Shown piece by piece: positions 50,530 through 59,349 of a stretch of DNA of 64,000 nt (position 1 is the stretch's first letter; each line of letters starts with the position of its first letter). The DNA is from an uncultured Rhodospirillales bacterium. GTDB taxonomy: Bacteria; Pseudomonadota; Alphaproteobacteria; CACIAM-22H2. Below the pieces are notes generated by a model that was given only the letters and a program-made list of their open reading frames with translations, was not told the origin of the DNA and did not search any database. The stretch is taken from positions 62,001-126,000 of the forward strand of contig CALANV010000044.1 in NCBI GenBank assembly GCA_937926175.1. Reading direction: 5' to 3'. The position numbers were made by a program, and so were the translations under genes.

Positions 50530-52226
50530 TTTCCGGCAAGGTGCAGTCCGGCAAGATAGCCAAAGGTGAGGGCGGGGCCTAGCGTGATGCCGGCTCCCGG
50601 ATAGGTTCCGCCCATGATCGAGTTCATGTCGTTGCCGACGGCGTAGAGACCCGGAATCGGCGCACCATCCTTCCCCAGCACCCGCGCGCAGGCGTCGGTG
50701 AGAAGGCCGCAACTCGTCCCGATGTCGCCGGGGTAGACCTTGACGGCATAGAACGGCGGTGTCTCGAGCGGGCGAAGACAGGGGTTGGGCTTGTTGTCGG
50801 GATCGCCGAGATAGCGGTTGTAGGCCGTGCTCCCTTTTCCGAAGTCCGTATCGCTGCCGGACCGCGCCAGCGCGTTGTAGCGCTCCACGGTTGCGACAAG
50901 CGCATCGGGATCGAGACCGAGCTGCCGGCCGAGCGTCGCGATGTCGGGACCCGAAACCAGATAGCCGGTTTCGAAATAGATTTTGGCGGGCCGCCGCGTC
51001 GGCCGGATCATGCCGAAGCCGTAGCGCCGCAGAAACTCGGCGTCGCAGATAAGGTAGGCGGGAATCGAGGGCACGGTCTTGTGCGCCTCGAGCATCGCGA
51101 CGACGAAATCGTGATATGAGCAGGCTTCATTGACGAAGCGGCGCGCAGCACCGTTCACGGCGATGAGGCCGGGCTTGGCCCGATCGGTGATGAGGTGGGG
51201 GAAGCGTCGCACGCTGCCATCCGGCAGACGCATGATCGATACCGGTGTCCAGAACGCGTTGTGGGCATTCTGCGCCCCCAGGGACCCGCCGACCGCTTCG
51301 CCGAGGCGGATGCCGTCACCGGAATTGCCTGACGGCGGCATGGAGTAGACCACCTCACTTTCCAGGGGCAGAAGGTTTCGACGCATGTCGGCGTTGGCCG
51401 GAAAGCCGCCGCATGCGAGCACGACGCCGCGTCTTGCCTTCAGCGCCAAGCGACGTCCGTTCTTGCGGACATGGACGCCGACGACGCGACCATTCTCGGT
51501 AACCAGCTCTTCCGCCGGCGTGGACAACCAGACGGGAACGTTCTTGCGCATGAGGCTGAAGCGCAGGCGGGCGGCCAGCGCATTGCCCAGAACCAGCCGC
51601 GTGCCGCGCGAGTATCGCAGCCGGTCGGCAGCATATCGCAGTACGAGGCGCAGCACGTAACCGAACGACGTCAGTGACTTCGTGAACCGCAGCAGATGCG
51701 GAATGTCCGTGCGCCCGACCATCATGCCGCCGAGGATCGTGAACTGCGGAAGCGGCGCGCGAAGACGTTCGAACTCCGGGCCAAGAAGACGGCCGTCGAA
51801 TTCGGCGGGATCCATCGTCCGGCCGCCGAGCCGCGCGCCGGGCAGGTCGGGGTGATAGTCCGGCGAATGATCGCGGGCGACCAATTTGAGGTCGGAGTGC
51901 CGTTCGAAATACGCCGCCATGCGGGGCGCATTATCGAGGTAGGCAAGCTTCATTTCGCGGCTGCTTCGGTTGCCGGCCGTGTGCTCCAGATACTCGAGCG
52001 CGGCTTCGGTGCTGTCGTCAATGCCGAGCGCCGGCATTTGCGAATTATTGGGGATCCAGATCGCCCCGCCCGAAACGGCGGTCGAGCCGCCGTATACCGG
52101 CTCTTTTTCGATGACGAGCGCATCGAGGCCTTCGTTCGCCGCGACGAAGGCGGCCGCCATCCCGCCCGCGCCCGACCCGATGACGATGACGTCTCGCTCT
52201 TCATCCCACTGCGGTGTCGTTTGCAC
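50511..52226 (-). CDS. FAD-dependent dehydrogenase related to 3-ketosteroid delta-1-dehydrogenase/fumarate-reductase flavoproteins
   Basis: A 571-residue flavoprotein. The FAD site is VIVIGSGAGGMAAAFVAANE (about 14-33), followed by KEPVYGGSTAVSGGAIWIPN; the C-terminal cap contains YPGDIGTSCGLLTDACARVL and NDMNSIMGGTYPGAGITLGP, the signature of KstD-like enzymes. It removes hydrogen from ring ketones or similar substrates; the exact substrate is unknown. The start is GTG (52226) after AAGGAG and overlaps the GntR-regulator gene by 26 bases, so the two are co-transcribed. Confidence 0.87.
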   Translation of the reverse strand: MQTTPQWDEERDVIVIGSGAGGMAAAFVAANEGLDALVIEKEPVYGGSTAVSGGAIWIPNNSQMPALGIDDSTEAALEYLEHTAGNRSSREMKLAYLDNAPRMAAYFERHSDLKLVARDHSPDYHPDLPGARLGGRTMDPAEFDGRLLGPEFERLRAPLPQFTILGGMMVGRTDIPHLLRFTKSLTSFGYVLRLVLRYAADRLRYSRGTRLVLGNALAARLRFSLMRKNVPVWLSTPAEELVTENGRVVGVHVRKNGRRLALKARRGVVLACGGFPANADMRRNLLPLESEVVYSMPPSGNSGDGIRLGEAVGGSLGAQNAHNAFWTPVSIMRLPDGSVRRFPHLITDRAKPGLIAVNGAARRFVNEACSYHDFVVAMLEAHKTVPSIPAYLICDAEFLRRYGFGMIRPTRRPAKIYFETGYLVSGPDIATLGRQLGLDPDALVATVERYNALARSGSDTDFGKGSTAYNRYLGDPDNKPNPCLRPLETPPFYAVKVYPGDIGTSCGLLTDACARVLGKDGAPIPGLYAVGNDMNSIMGGTYPGAGITLGPALTFGYLAGLHLAGKIGAAA

Positions 52227-52920
52227 GTTCGGGCTCCTTCTTCAACTGTGCATGCTCTTTCTTTTCCAGATGGGCCTTCAGAACCTGGCCCGCGTAGTAC
52301 ACGTGTTCCTGCATCAGCGCGTCGGCACGCTGGGATTGCCGATTGACGATGGCGTCGAAGATCCGATGGTGGTCGTCGTGCGAGCGCACGATGATCCGGT
52401 AGTCTTCCCAGACCATGATCCGGTTCGACGCGAGCGGGATGTTGTGGGTCTGCCGGACCAGATCGGGCAGCAGCGTGTTGCCCGACGCCGCGAGGATCGT
52501 CTCGTGAAAGGTGATGTTCATCTGCCGGTAGGGCACGAGATTCTCGGGCGTGAGCGCGCCGCATTTGAGCAGGCGATCACCCGTCGCGAGGCATTCCTCG
52601 AGTCGGAGACGGCCGGCGGTATCGAGCCCGCGTTCTGCCGCGAACCGGCAGGCGAGTCCTTCGAGAACGGCGCGGGCTTCGTAGGCGGCCAGGATGTCGG
52701 CAATGCCGAACGCCCTCACGCCATAACCGCGCTTGGCTTCGTAGACGAGCAGACCTTCCTGGGCGAGTGCGGCGAGTGCCGAGCGGATCGGTGTCCGCGA
52801 GACGCCCATTCGTTCGGCGAGAGGGATCTCGAGCAAGCGCTCGCCTGGCCCGAAAGCCCCCTCCAGCACGAGCTCGCGCAAGCGGTCCGTCACGGATTGG
52901 GAGCGCGTTTTTGCAGTCAT
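52201..52920 (-). CDS. GntR-family (FCD domain) transcriptional regulator
   Basis: A 239-residue regulator of the FadR subfamily. The N-terminal winged helix (TDRLRELVLEGAFGPGERLL and LAERMGVSRTPIRSALAALA) is followed by the helical FCD ligand domain (YEARAVLEGLACRFAAERG, MNITFHETILAASGNT, HDDHHRIFDAIVNRQS) with conserved metal-binding His residues. It is the first gene of a divergon with the SDR/ABC operon; TGTATACA sites in the space between are its likely operators. Confidence 0.93.
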   Translation of the reverse strand: MTAKTRSQSVTDRLRELVLEGAFGPGERLLEIPLAERMGVSRTPIRSALAALAQEGLLVYEAKRGYGVRAFGIADILAAYEARAVLEGLACRFAAERGLDTAGRLRLEECLATGDRLLKCGALTPENLVPYRQMNITFHETILAASGNTLLPDLVRQTHNIPLASNRIMVWEDYRIIVRSHDDHHRIFDAIVNRQSQRADALMQEHVYYAGQVLKAHLEKKEHAQLKKEPERANDTAVG

Positions 52921-53246
52921 GTGCCAACGTCAGGTTTATCCGCCGGATACGGGCCGGGCTGCCCCGCGCCGGGCCCATTCCAGCCCACGGCGCAAGCGGA
53001 CGAGCAGATTGTATACAAGGATATCGACCGGTCCTCCAGCGTTCCAGCTATCCGCGCAAGAACTGTAATTTAATTACTCAACGAGAGGTAGATAGACAAG
53101 AAAAGATTCGATTTTGACCATCACGCTTGACCAGTCTGCACACAGTGTATACAAGCAGCGCCCAAAATGTAAGCGTGAGCCTTGGAGCGGAACGCCGTGA
53201 ATCAGCCTAACTCTTTGGCGCAGCGCTGTTCGGACGGCAGGGCGCG
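52921..53246. promoter_or_regulatory. Divergent control region with two TGTATACA operator sites
   Basis: The 326 bases between the GntR gene and the SDR/ABC genes contain TTGTATACAA (53009-53018, perfect palindrome) and GTGTATACAA (53145-53154, with the same TGTATACA core), 136 bases apart. NTGTATACAN is typical of FCD-type GntR operators. The centre of the region is AT-rich (around 53060-53120), which suits promoters; precise -10 and -35 elements were not assigned. The two sites could serve the two divergent promoters or allow loop formation. Confidence 0.7.
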
Positions 53247-53999
53247 ATGACTCGAGCACTTGTGACTGGAGGAGGCCGTGGCATCGGCGCTGCGGTCTGC
53301 AACCGGCTGGCGCGGGATGGTTTCGCCGTGGCCGTGGCCGATATCGATGCGAACGCCGCACGTGAAGTTGCCGCGAGGCTCCCCGGTGCGGGGCATGCCG
53401 GATATGCGGTCGACGTCAGCGACGAGCAGTCGGTCACGCAGCTCTTCGAGAGCATCGAACGCGACGGTGATCTGATCGGCGTGCTCGTCTGCTGTGCGGG
53501 TGTTCTCATCCTGCCGGACGGTACGCGTCCCAAGATCTGGGAGACCACGCTTGCGGACTGGGAGCGAACGCAGGCCGTGAATCTCCGTGGGACGTTTCTG
53601 ACCATACGCGAGTATCTCCGTCGGCGGGTCGCCGTACCGGTGCGCGACGGCCGCATCGTCACGTTCGGGTCCGTCGCCGCGCAGCTCGGCGGCTATCGCT
53701 CGAGCAGCGCATACATCGCGAGCAAGTCGGGGGTGCTCGGTCTGACCAAGGCAGTGGCGCGCGAGGCGGCACCGCTCGGCATTACCGTGAATGCAGTCGC
53801 GCCGGGACTGATCGACGCGCCGATGCTGCGCCAGTCCCTGGATCCAAGCGACGACGAGACGGCTGCCGCTGCGATTCCGTTGGGGCGGATCGGTAAACCC
53901 GAGGATGTCGCGGCTGCCGTTTCCTACCTCGTCAGCCCCGATGCCAGCTACGTCACAGGCGCCACGATCGACGTGAACGGCGGCTACCGCATGCAATGA
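53247..53999 (+). CDS. SDR-family oxidoreductase (first of three)
   Basis: A 250-residue short-chain dehydrogenase. The NAD(P) site is ALVTGGGRGIGAAVCNRLAR, Asp after the second strand (VAVADIDANAA) suggests NAD, and the catalytic Tyr-Lys is in SSSAYIASKSGVLGLTKAVA; PEDVAAAVSYLVSPDASYVT is the usual C-terminal pattern. It opens the operon facing the GntR gene and is 56 bases from the ABC binding-protein gene. Its substrate is probably an alcohol related to the ligand of the transporter. Confidence 0.92.
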   Translation: MTRALVTGGGRGIGAAVCNRLARDGFAVAVADIDANAAREVAARLPGAGHAGYAVDVSDEQSVTQLFESIERDGDLIGVLVCCAGVLILPDGTRPKIWETTLADWERTQAVNLRGTFLTIREYLRRRVAVPVRDGRIVTFGSVAAQLGGYRSSSAYIASKSGVLGLTKAVAREAAPLGITVNAVAPGLIDAPMLRQSLDPSDDETAAAAIPLGRIGKPEDVAAAVSYLVSPDASYVTGATIDVNGGYRMQ

Positions 54000-54055
54000 G
54001 AAGGGCGCCGCAACAACCGAGAAACAACATACCGGATGACCAGAGGAGGAGATCT

Positions 54056-55294
54056 ATGCGACGCATGAAAGCTTTTGCGCTGCCGGGATTGATCGCCGGA
54101 CTCGCACTGTCCACGGCAGCGGCAGCCTTTCCCATCAAGGCCGGGCAGGGTACCTACCAGGATCCCGGCATTACCGACGACACGATCAAGATCGGTCTCT
54201 TCGCGCCGCTCTCGGGTCCGGCGCGCGCCTATGGCGAGGATCCGTTGAATGCCGCCCGCATGTGGTACGAGATGATCAACGAGATGGGCGGAATCTGGGG
54301 CCGGAAGATCGAGCTCGTCATCGAGGATGACCGGTGCACCGCGAACGACCTTGTCGCGGCCGTGAAGAAGCTCGTCGAGCAGGACCAGGTGTTCATGCTG
54401 AACGGCGGTTCGTGCTCGGCGGCCGCCGTCGCCGCGCAGGAATACGTGCTCCGTAACAAGGTTCCGTACGTGATGCTGAACGCCTCGGGCGACGGTGCGC
54501 TGTATCCGCCGACGGATTACATCTTCGGCGGGATCTCCATTTCGCAGCGCGCGGTCGGCGGCATCGCCGTCGACTTCGTCGTGAAGCACTTCAACGCCAA
54601 GAAGATCGGCTACATCAACCACGACGATGCCTACGGCGCGTGGAATCTCGAGACCGCGGAGTACATGGCCAAGGAGCATGGCGTATCCCTCAGCGTCGAG
54701 TCGATAAATCCGAACATCACCGACGTGACGGCGCCGATGCTCAAGATCCGCGCGGCCAACCCCGACGTCCTGATCCTGACCACCTACGCGCGTCCCGCGG
54801 CCCTCATTCTCAAGCGGGCGCACGAGCTCGGCTTCAAGGGACCGATCGTGCTGACGGTCACCGGAACGGCGAACCTGAAACAGCTCGTGGAGAACGTCGG
54901 CACGAAGGACGCCTTTGCGAACTTCTACGTTCAGGACGTGATCAACGACTCGCCGGATGGACCGAAGCAGCGGTGGATCATCGACATGTACAAGAAGCGG
55001 TACCCGGATCTCGCGGCCAAGCCGGACCATCCGACGCCTTACATGCCCTACGGCGTCGCGTCCGCGCAGACGGTGACCCATGCGCTCATGCTGGCCGGTC
55101 CCAACCCGACTCGCGAGTCCGTGGCGCGCATTCTTCGTACCCTGACCTTCGAGTCGGGCGTGATGGCTGGAATGATCTCGTTCGGCGAGAACGATCGGGC
55201 GGGGCAGGAGTCGTCGATTTTCCTCAAGTTCGACGGCGAAACGCAGGTCCTGCAGCCCGGCGTCTATACCAGCCGCTGGACCTATAAACCGTAA
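54056..55294 (+). CDS. ABC transporter substrate-binding protein (Peripla_BP_6 type), second Liv system
   Basis: A 412-residue periplasmic binding protein. After a signal peptide (FALPGLIAGLALSTAAAAF), the mature part begins FPIKAGQGTYQDPGITDDTI and has IKIGLFAPLSGPARAYGEDP, a typical start. GAGGAGG precedes the ATG at 54056; ATG 54065 is possible. The sequence differs strongly from the binding protein of the first Liv operon, so the ligand is probably different. It sits between SDR genes and permease genes, suggesting an alcohol or ketone substrate for the pathway. Confidence 0.92.
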   Translation: MRRMKAFALPGLIAGLALSTAAAAFPIKAGQGTYQDPGITDDTIKIGLFAPLSGPARAYGEDPLNAARMWYEMINEMGGIWGRKIELVIEDDRCTANDLVAAVKKLVEQDQVFMLNGGSCSAAAVAAQEYVLRNKVPYVMLNASGDGALYPPTDYIFGGISISQRAVGGIAVDFVVKHFNAKKIGYINHDDAYGAWNLETAEYMAKEHGVSLSVESINPNITDVTAPMLKIRAANPDVLILTTYARPAALILKRAHELGFKGPIVLTVTGTANLKQLVENVGTKDAFANFYVQDVINDSPDGPKQRWIIDMYKKRYPDLAAKPDHPTPYMPYGVASAQTVTHALMLAGPNPTRESVARILRTLTFESGVMAGMISFGENDRAGQESSIFLKFDGETQVLQPGVYTSRWTYKP

Positions 55295-55319
55295 TCCTCG
55301 GGCGTGTGAGGAGAGCGCG

Positions 55320-56228
55320 ATGATGGGCGATTGGCAGGTCTATTGGCTGTTCCTTCAGCAGGGAATCGCCTCGGGCCTCGTTACCGGCAGCATCTACGCC
55401 CTGCTCGCGATCGCGATCGTCATCATCTTCAAGACGACGGACGCGCCGAACTTCGCTGCAGGCGAGATCTTCATGGCCGGCGCCTACATCGCGCTCTACC
55501 TCCTGATCTTTTCGCAAATTGCCTATGTCATCGCCGTTCCCGTGACGCTGGCGATTACCTTCGTCTTTTCGGCCTTGTTCTACCGCATCGTACTGCGCCG
55601 CATCGGCGTCTCGCCCGCCGTGGCCGTGAACGTCGTCATCGCGACACTCGGGCTTTCGTTCGTGCTCAAGGGCATCGTCCGCAACACCGGGTTCGGCGAC
55701 GTTCCCCGCTCGTTTCCCGCGGTGTTCGGCGCAGACACGGTCCAGATCGGCGATGCGGTCCTGACGACGCAGGACGTGGCCGTCTTCGCACTCGCCCTGC
55801 TGGCGATGGCGATCTTCTTCGTGTTCTTCAACTACACCCGGACTGGCCGCGCGATGCGCGCCGTCGGCATGAATCCGCGCGCGGCGGCCCTCGTCGGCAT
55901 CGACCTGCACAAGACCCGCATGCTGATCTGGGGACTTTCGGGACTGCTCTCGGCCCTCGCCGCCATCCTGATCGCACCCAAGATCCTGATGACGGCAGAC
56001 ATGGGGATCGTGGTGATCCTCGGGTTCGCCGCGGCGATCGTGGGGGGCTTTACCAGCCTGCCGGGTGCCGTGGTCGGCGGCCTCATCATCGGCATCGTCG
56101 AAAATCTCGTGGGCCTGTTCGTGTCGACGCGGGCCATCGTGGTAGCTCCGTTCATCGTGATCATGCTGGTGCTTGCCATTCGTCCGCAGGGACTGTTCGG
56201 CGGCCCGGTCGTCATCAAGAAAGTGTGA
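55320..56228 (+). CDS. livH: Liv-type ABC permease (LivH), second system
   Basis: A 302-residue membrane protein with about eight hydrophobic segments. It has LFLQQGIASGLVTGSIYALL near the start, YTRTGRAMRAVGMNPRAAAL in the cytoplasmic loop and GFAAAIVGGFTSLPGAVVGG near the C-terminus, all LivH-like. It is separated from the binding-protein gene by 25 bases and from the livM gene by two. It would form the channel with LivM. Confidence 0.93.
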   Translation: MMGDWQVYWLFLQQGIASGLVTGSIYALLAIAIVIIFKTTDAPNFAAGEIFMAGAYIALYLLIFSQIAYVIAVPVTLAITFVFSALFYRIVLRRIGVSPAVAVNVVIATLGLSFVLKGIVRNTGFGDVPRSFPAVFGADTVQIGDAVLTTQDVAVFALALLAMAIFFVFFNYTRTGRAMRAVGMNPRAAALVGIDLHKTRMLIWGLSGLLSALAAILIAPKILMTADMGIVVILGFAAAIVGGFTSLPGAVVGGLIIGIVENLVGLFVSTRAIVVAPFIVIMLVLAIRPQGLFGGPVVIKKV

Positions 56229-56230
56229 CG

Positions 56231-57163
56231 ATGACCCGCGCTTCTTACATCGTCGCGGCGGTGGCCGCAGGTGCGCTGCTCGTTCTCCTGCCGCTCCTGG
56301 GGTCCGGGTACATCGTCTACCTGGCCAATCTCATGCTCGTCTACATCGTGCTCGCGCTCGGGCTGAACATCCTGATCGGCGAGACCGGGCAGTTCGGGTT
56401 GGCACACGTCGCCTTCTACGGTATCGGCATCTATACGACCGCGATCCTGACGGGTCGTTTCGACGTACCGTTCCTGATCGCGGCGGCCGCCGGCGTGCTG
56501 CTGGCGGGCGCCATCGGCTTGCTGCTCGGCTATGTGTCGTTCCGCATGCGCGATATCTATCTGGCGCTCTCGACCTTCGCGTTCGGCGAGGCCATGCAGT
56601 GGGTTTACCGAAGCTGGGACGCGGTAACGAACGGTCCGAACGGCATGCGCATCAAGCCCGCGGAGCTTTTCGGCTTCCGGATCGCTACCGACCACGACGC
56701 TTATCCCTTCGTGCTGGCGACAACGATCATCATCATCGCGGCGACCGTCTGGCTGCGCAGGTCGCGGCTCGGCCGCGCCTTCCGCGCCGTCCGGGAGTCG
56801 GAGCCGGCAGCACTTGCGATGGGGGTCGACGTCCGACGGGCCAAGGTGATCGCCTTTGCACTGTCCGCCGCCTATGCCGGCGCCGCTGGCGGGATGTTCG
56901 CGTCGTTCTCGTCGTTCATCCATCCCGACAGCCTCGGATTCACGGAGACCATTCTGGTCGTGACCATGATCGTCGTCGGCGGGTTGGGATCGATTCCCGG
57001 CGCCATCGTCGGCGCGCTCGTTCTCGGCGCGGTGCAGGAACTTCTGCGTCAGGCACCGTCGTACCAGGAGATCCTCTACGGGGTGATTTTGATTCTTTTC
57101 ATGATGTATCTCCCCAAGGGGCTCGCCGGCGCCGTAGGCAATCTCGCACGACGTGCAGGCTGA
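56231..57163 (+). CDS. livM: Liv-type ABC permease (LivM), second system
   Basis: A 310-residue membrane protein. LivM features include YIVLALGLNILIGETGQFGL, the loop GRAFRAVRESEPAALAMGVD and ETILVVTMIVVGGLGSIPGA. It has no long N-terminal extension, unlike the LivM in the first operon. The ATG at 56231 is two bases after the livH stop; the ATPase gene starts three bases after its own stop. Confidence 0.93.
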   Translation: MTRASYIVAAVAAGALLVLLPLLGSGYIVYLANLMLVYIVLALGLNILIGETGQFGLAHVAFYGIGIYTTAILTGRFDVPFLIAAAAGVLLAGAIGLLLGYVSFRMRDIYLALSTFAFGEAMQWVYRSWDAVTNGPNGMRIKPAELFGFRIATDHDAYPFVLATTIIIIAATVWLRRSRLGRAFRAVRESEPAALAMGVDVRRAKVIAFALSAAYAGAAGGMFASFSSFIHPDSLGFTETILVVTMIVVGGLGSIPGAIVGALVLGAVQELLRQAPSYQEILYGVILILFMMYLPKGLAGAVGNLARRAG

Positions 57164-57166
57164 TCC

Positions 57167-57910
57167 ATGGATCCGCTCTTGACCATCGAAGGTCTTACGG
57201 TCCGCTTCGGTGGACTGACGGCCGTGTCGAACTTCTCCATGACGGTGGAGCGCGGCAGCATCCATGCGCTGATCGGGCCCAACGGCGCCGGCAAGTCCAC
57301 CGTCTTCAACTGCATTTCCCGTTTCTATTCCCCCGTCGCGGGAACGTGCCGGTTCGACGGCATCGATCTTTTCAGTCTGCCGCCTCATCGGATCGCGGAA
57401 CTCGGCATCGCGCGAACCTTTCAGAACCTGGAGCTGTTCGGCGGCATCAGCGTTCTGGAGAACGTTCTCATCGGTCTCGACGTCCGCAGTCGCGGCCAGC
57501 GGGCGCGTGGCACGAAAGAGGCGCGCGAGGAGGCCGAGGCCATTCTCGAGCAAACAGGTCTCATCGCGTTCAAGGACGAGCTGGCCAGCTCCCTCGACTT
57601 CGGCCGCCAGAAGCAGCTCGAAGTCGCGCGCGCACTGGCGCTGCGGCCCAAGCTGCTTCTCCTCGACGAGCCCGCGGCGGGACTTCGCAACCGCGAGATC
57701 GCGGCGCTCGACCGATTGCTTGTCGATCTGGCGAAACGCGAAGGGATCACAATCCTTCTGGTCGAGCACGTGATGCAACTCGTCATGTCGATCTCGGACC
57801 GCATAACCGTGCTGAGTTTCGGACAGAAGATCGCGGAAGGGCTTCCCGCCGACATCCGCACTAATCCCGCCGTCATCGAGGCTTATCTGGGGCGTGAGGC
57901 CGCATGCTGA
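57167..57910 (+). CDS. livG: Liv-type ABC ATPase (LivG), second system
   Basis: A 247-residue ABC ATPase. Walker A is IGPNGAGKSTVFN, the Q-loop RTFQNLELFGG, the signature region LDFGRQKQLEVARAL, Walker B LLLLDEPAAGLRN and the H-loop LLVEHVMQL. The signature motif (LDFGRQ in place of LSGGQ) is a LivG-type variant. Its end overlaps the livF start by seven bases. Confidence 0.95.
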   Translation: MDPLLTIEGLTVRFGGLTAVSNFSMTVERGSIHALIGPNGAGKSTVFNCISRFYSPVAGTCRFDGIDLFSLPPHRIAELGIARTFQNLELFGGISVLENVLIGLDVRSRGQRARGTKEAREEAEAILEQTGLIAFKDELASSLDFGRQKQLEVARALALRPKLLLLDEPAAGLRNREIAALDRLLVDLAKREGITILLVEHVMQLVMSISDRITVLSFGQKIAEGLPADIRTNPAVIEAYLGREAAC

Positions 57911-58608
57911 GCATCCGCAACATCTCCGCGTCCTACGGCCGCGTCGCGGCGCTGTCGCGCGTCAGCCTCGATGCGCCGGCCGGTGCGATCATTGCGCTGC
58001 TCGGCGCCAACGGGGCCGGAAAGACGACCACACTCAACTGCGTGAGCCGGCTCGTCAACATCACCGAAGGCGAGATTCTCTTCGAAGGACGCCGCATCGA
58101 CCGTCTGTCGTCGGACGAGGTCGTTCGACTCGGCATCGCGCAGGTGCCGGAGGGCCGTGAGATCTTCGCGCGCATGTCGGTTCGCGAGAATCTCGAGATC
58201 GGCGCGCATGTCCGGCGCGACCGGCACGGCATCGCCGCGGATCTCGAACGCGTTTGCGGCTACTTCCCGGTTCTGCGGCAGCGATTCGCCCAAGATGCCG
58301 GAACGCTCTCCGGCGGCGAGCAGCAGATGCTGCTGATCGCGCGCGCGCTCATGGCGCGGCCGAGGCTCCTTCTGCTCGACGAGCCGTCGCTCGGCTTGTC
58401 GCCCCTCCTGGTCGAGCAGATCTTCGCGATCATTCGTCAGCTCAATCAGGAGGGATTGACGATACTCGTCGTCGAGCAGAATGCGCGCCTGGCACTCGCG
58501 GTCTCGTCCTATGCGTACATTCTCGAGAACGGGGAGATCGCATTCGAAGGACCGTCCGCCGAACTCGCGCAGAATGACCGCGTGCGGCAGGCGTATCTTG
58601 GAGGATAG
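57904..58608 (+). CDS. livF: Liv-type ABC ATPase (LivF), second system
   Basis: A 234-residue ABC ATPase. Walker A is LLGANGAGKTT, the LivF motif is IAQVPEGREIFARMSVRENL, the signature is LSGGEQQMLLIARALMA, Walker B is LLLLDEPSLGLSP and the H-loop is ILVVEQNARLA. It overlaps livG by seven bases and is followed six bases later by an SDR gene, so uptake and oxidation genes are in the same operon. Confidence 0.95.
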   Translation: MLSIRNISASYGRVAALSRVSLDAPAGAIIALLGANGAGKTTTLNCVSRLVNITEGEILFEGRRIDRLSSDEVVRLGIAQVPEGREIFARMSVRENLEIGAHVRRDRHGIAADLERVCGYFPVLRQRFAQDAGTLSGGEQQMLLIARALMARPRLLLLDEPSLGLSPLLVEQIFAIIRQLNQEGLTILVVEQNARLALAVSSYAYILENGEIAFEGPSAELAQNDRVRQAYLGG

Positions 58609-58614
58609 TACCCC

Positions 58615-59346
58615 ATGGAACGGCGCATCGCAGCGGTAACTGGAGCCGGTCAAGGTATCGGGCGCGCAATAGCAAAACGCCTTGCCGAGGACGAATTCCG
58701 CGTGATCGTGATCGACCGCAATGCGGCGGCAGCGGACGACACCGTTGCCGCGATACGCCAGGCCGGCGGCGAGGCCGAAAGTGCCGCGATCGACATATGC
58801 GATCGCGGCAGCGTCTCGGCCCTGTTTCAGCGCCAGCCGTCGCTCGACGTCGTGGTGAACAACGCGGGAATCTTCACGGACCGGCCGTTCTTCGACCTGA
58901 CGGAGGCCGATTTCGATGCCGCGCACAAGGTCAACGTCGTCGGCCTTTTCGTCGTCGCCCAGGAGGCGGCACGGCGGATGCAGCCCGGCGGCCGCATCAT
59001 CAATATCGCCTCGCGCGCCTTCCTGGGGGCGCGCGGACATGCCCATTATGTCGCCTCGAAGGCCGCTGTCGTCGGTCTGACGCGCGCCATGGCCATGGAG
59101 CTCGCCGGGCGGGAGATCTTCGTCAACGCGATTGCGCCCGGTTTGATCGACACGCCCATGCTTCAGGCGCTGAGCCCGGATCGGTTGCGCCAGCAGCTTG
59201 CCCTGCAGCCGACCGGGAAGGCCGGCACGCCGGATGACGTGGCGAATGCCGTCGCGTTCTTCGCCTCGCCCCGGACCGGTTTCATCACGGGACAGGTCCT
59301 TCTCGTCGACGGCGGAAAATCGCTCGGCGGCGGGCTGGGGATATAG
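58615..59346 (+). CDS. SDR-family oxidoreductase (second of three)
   Basis: A 243-residue short-chain dehydrogenase. The cofactor site is AVTGAGQGIGRAIAKRLAED, with an Asp after the second strand (VIVIDRNAAA) that favours NAD; NNAGIFTDRPFFDLTEADF follows, and the catalytic Tyr-Lys is in AHYVASKAAVVGLTRAMAME. It follows livF by six bases, with GGAGG nine bases ahead of the ATG. Together with the other two SDRs it could carry out successive oxidations of a cyclic alcohol. Confidence 0.92.
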   Translation: MERRIAAVTGAGQGIGRAIAKRLAEDEFRVIVIDRNAAAADDTVAAIRQAGGEAESAAIDICDRGSVSALFQRQPSLDVVVNNAGIFTDRPFFDLTEADFDAAHKVNVVGLFVVAQEAARRMQPGGRIINIASRAFLGARGHAHYVASKAAVVGLTRAMAMELAGREIFVNAIAPGLIDTPMLQALSPDRLRQQLALQPTGKAGTPDDVANAVAFFASPRTGFITGQVLLVDGGKSLGGGLGI

Positions 59347-59349
59347 AAC

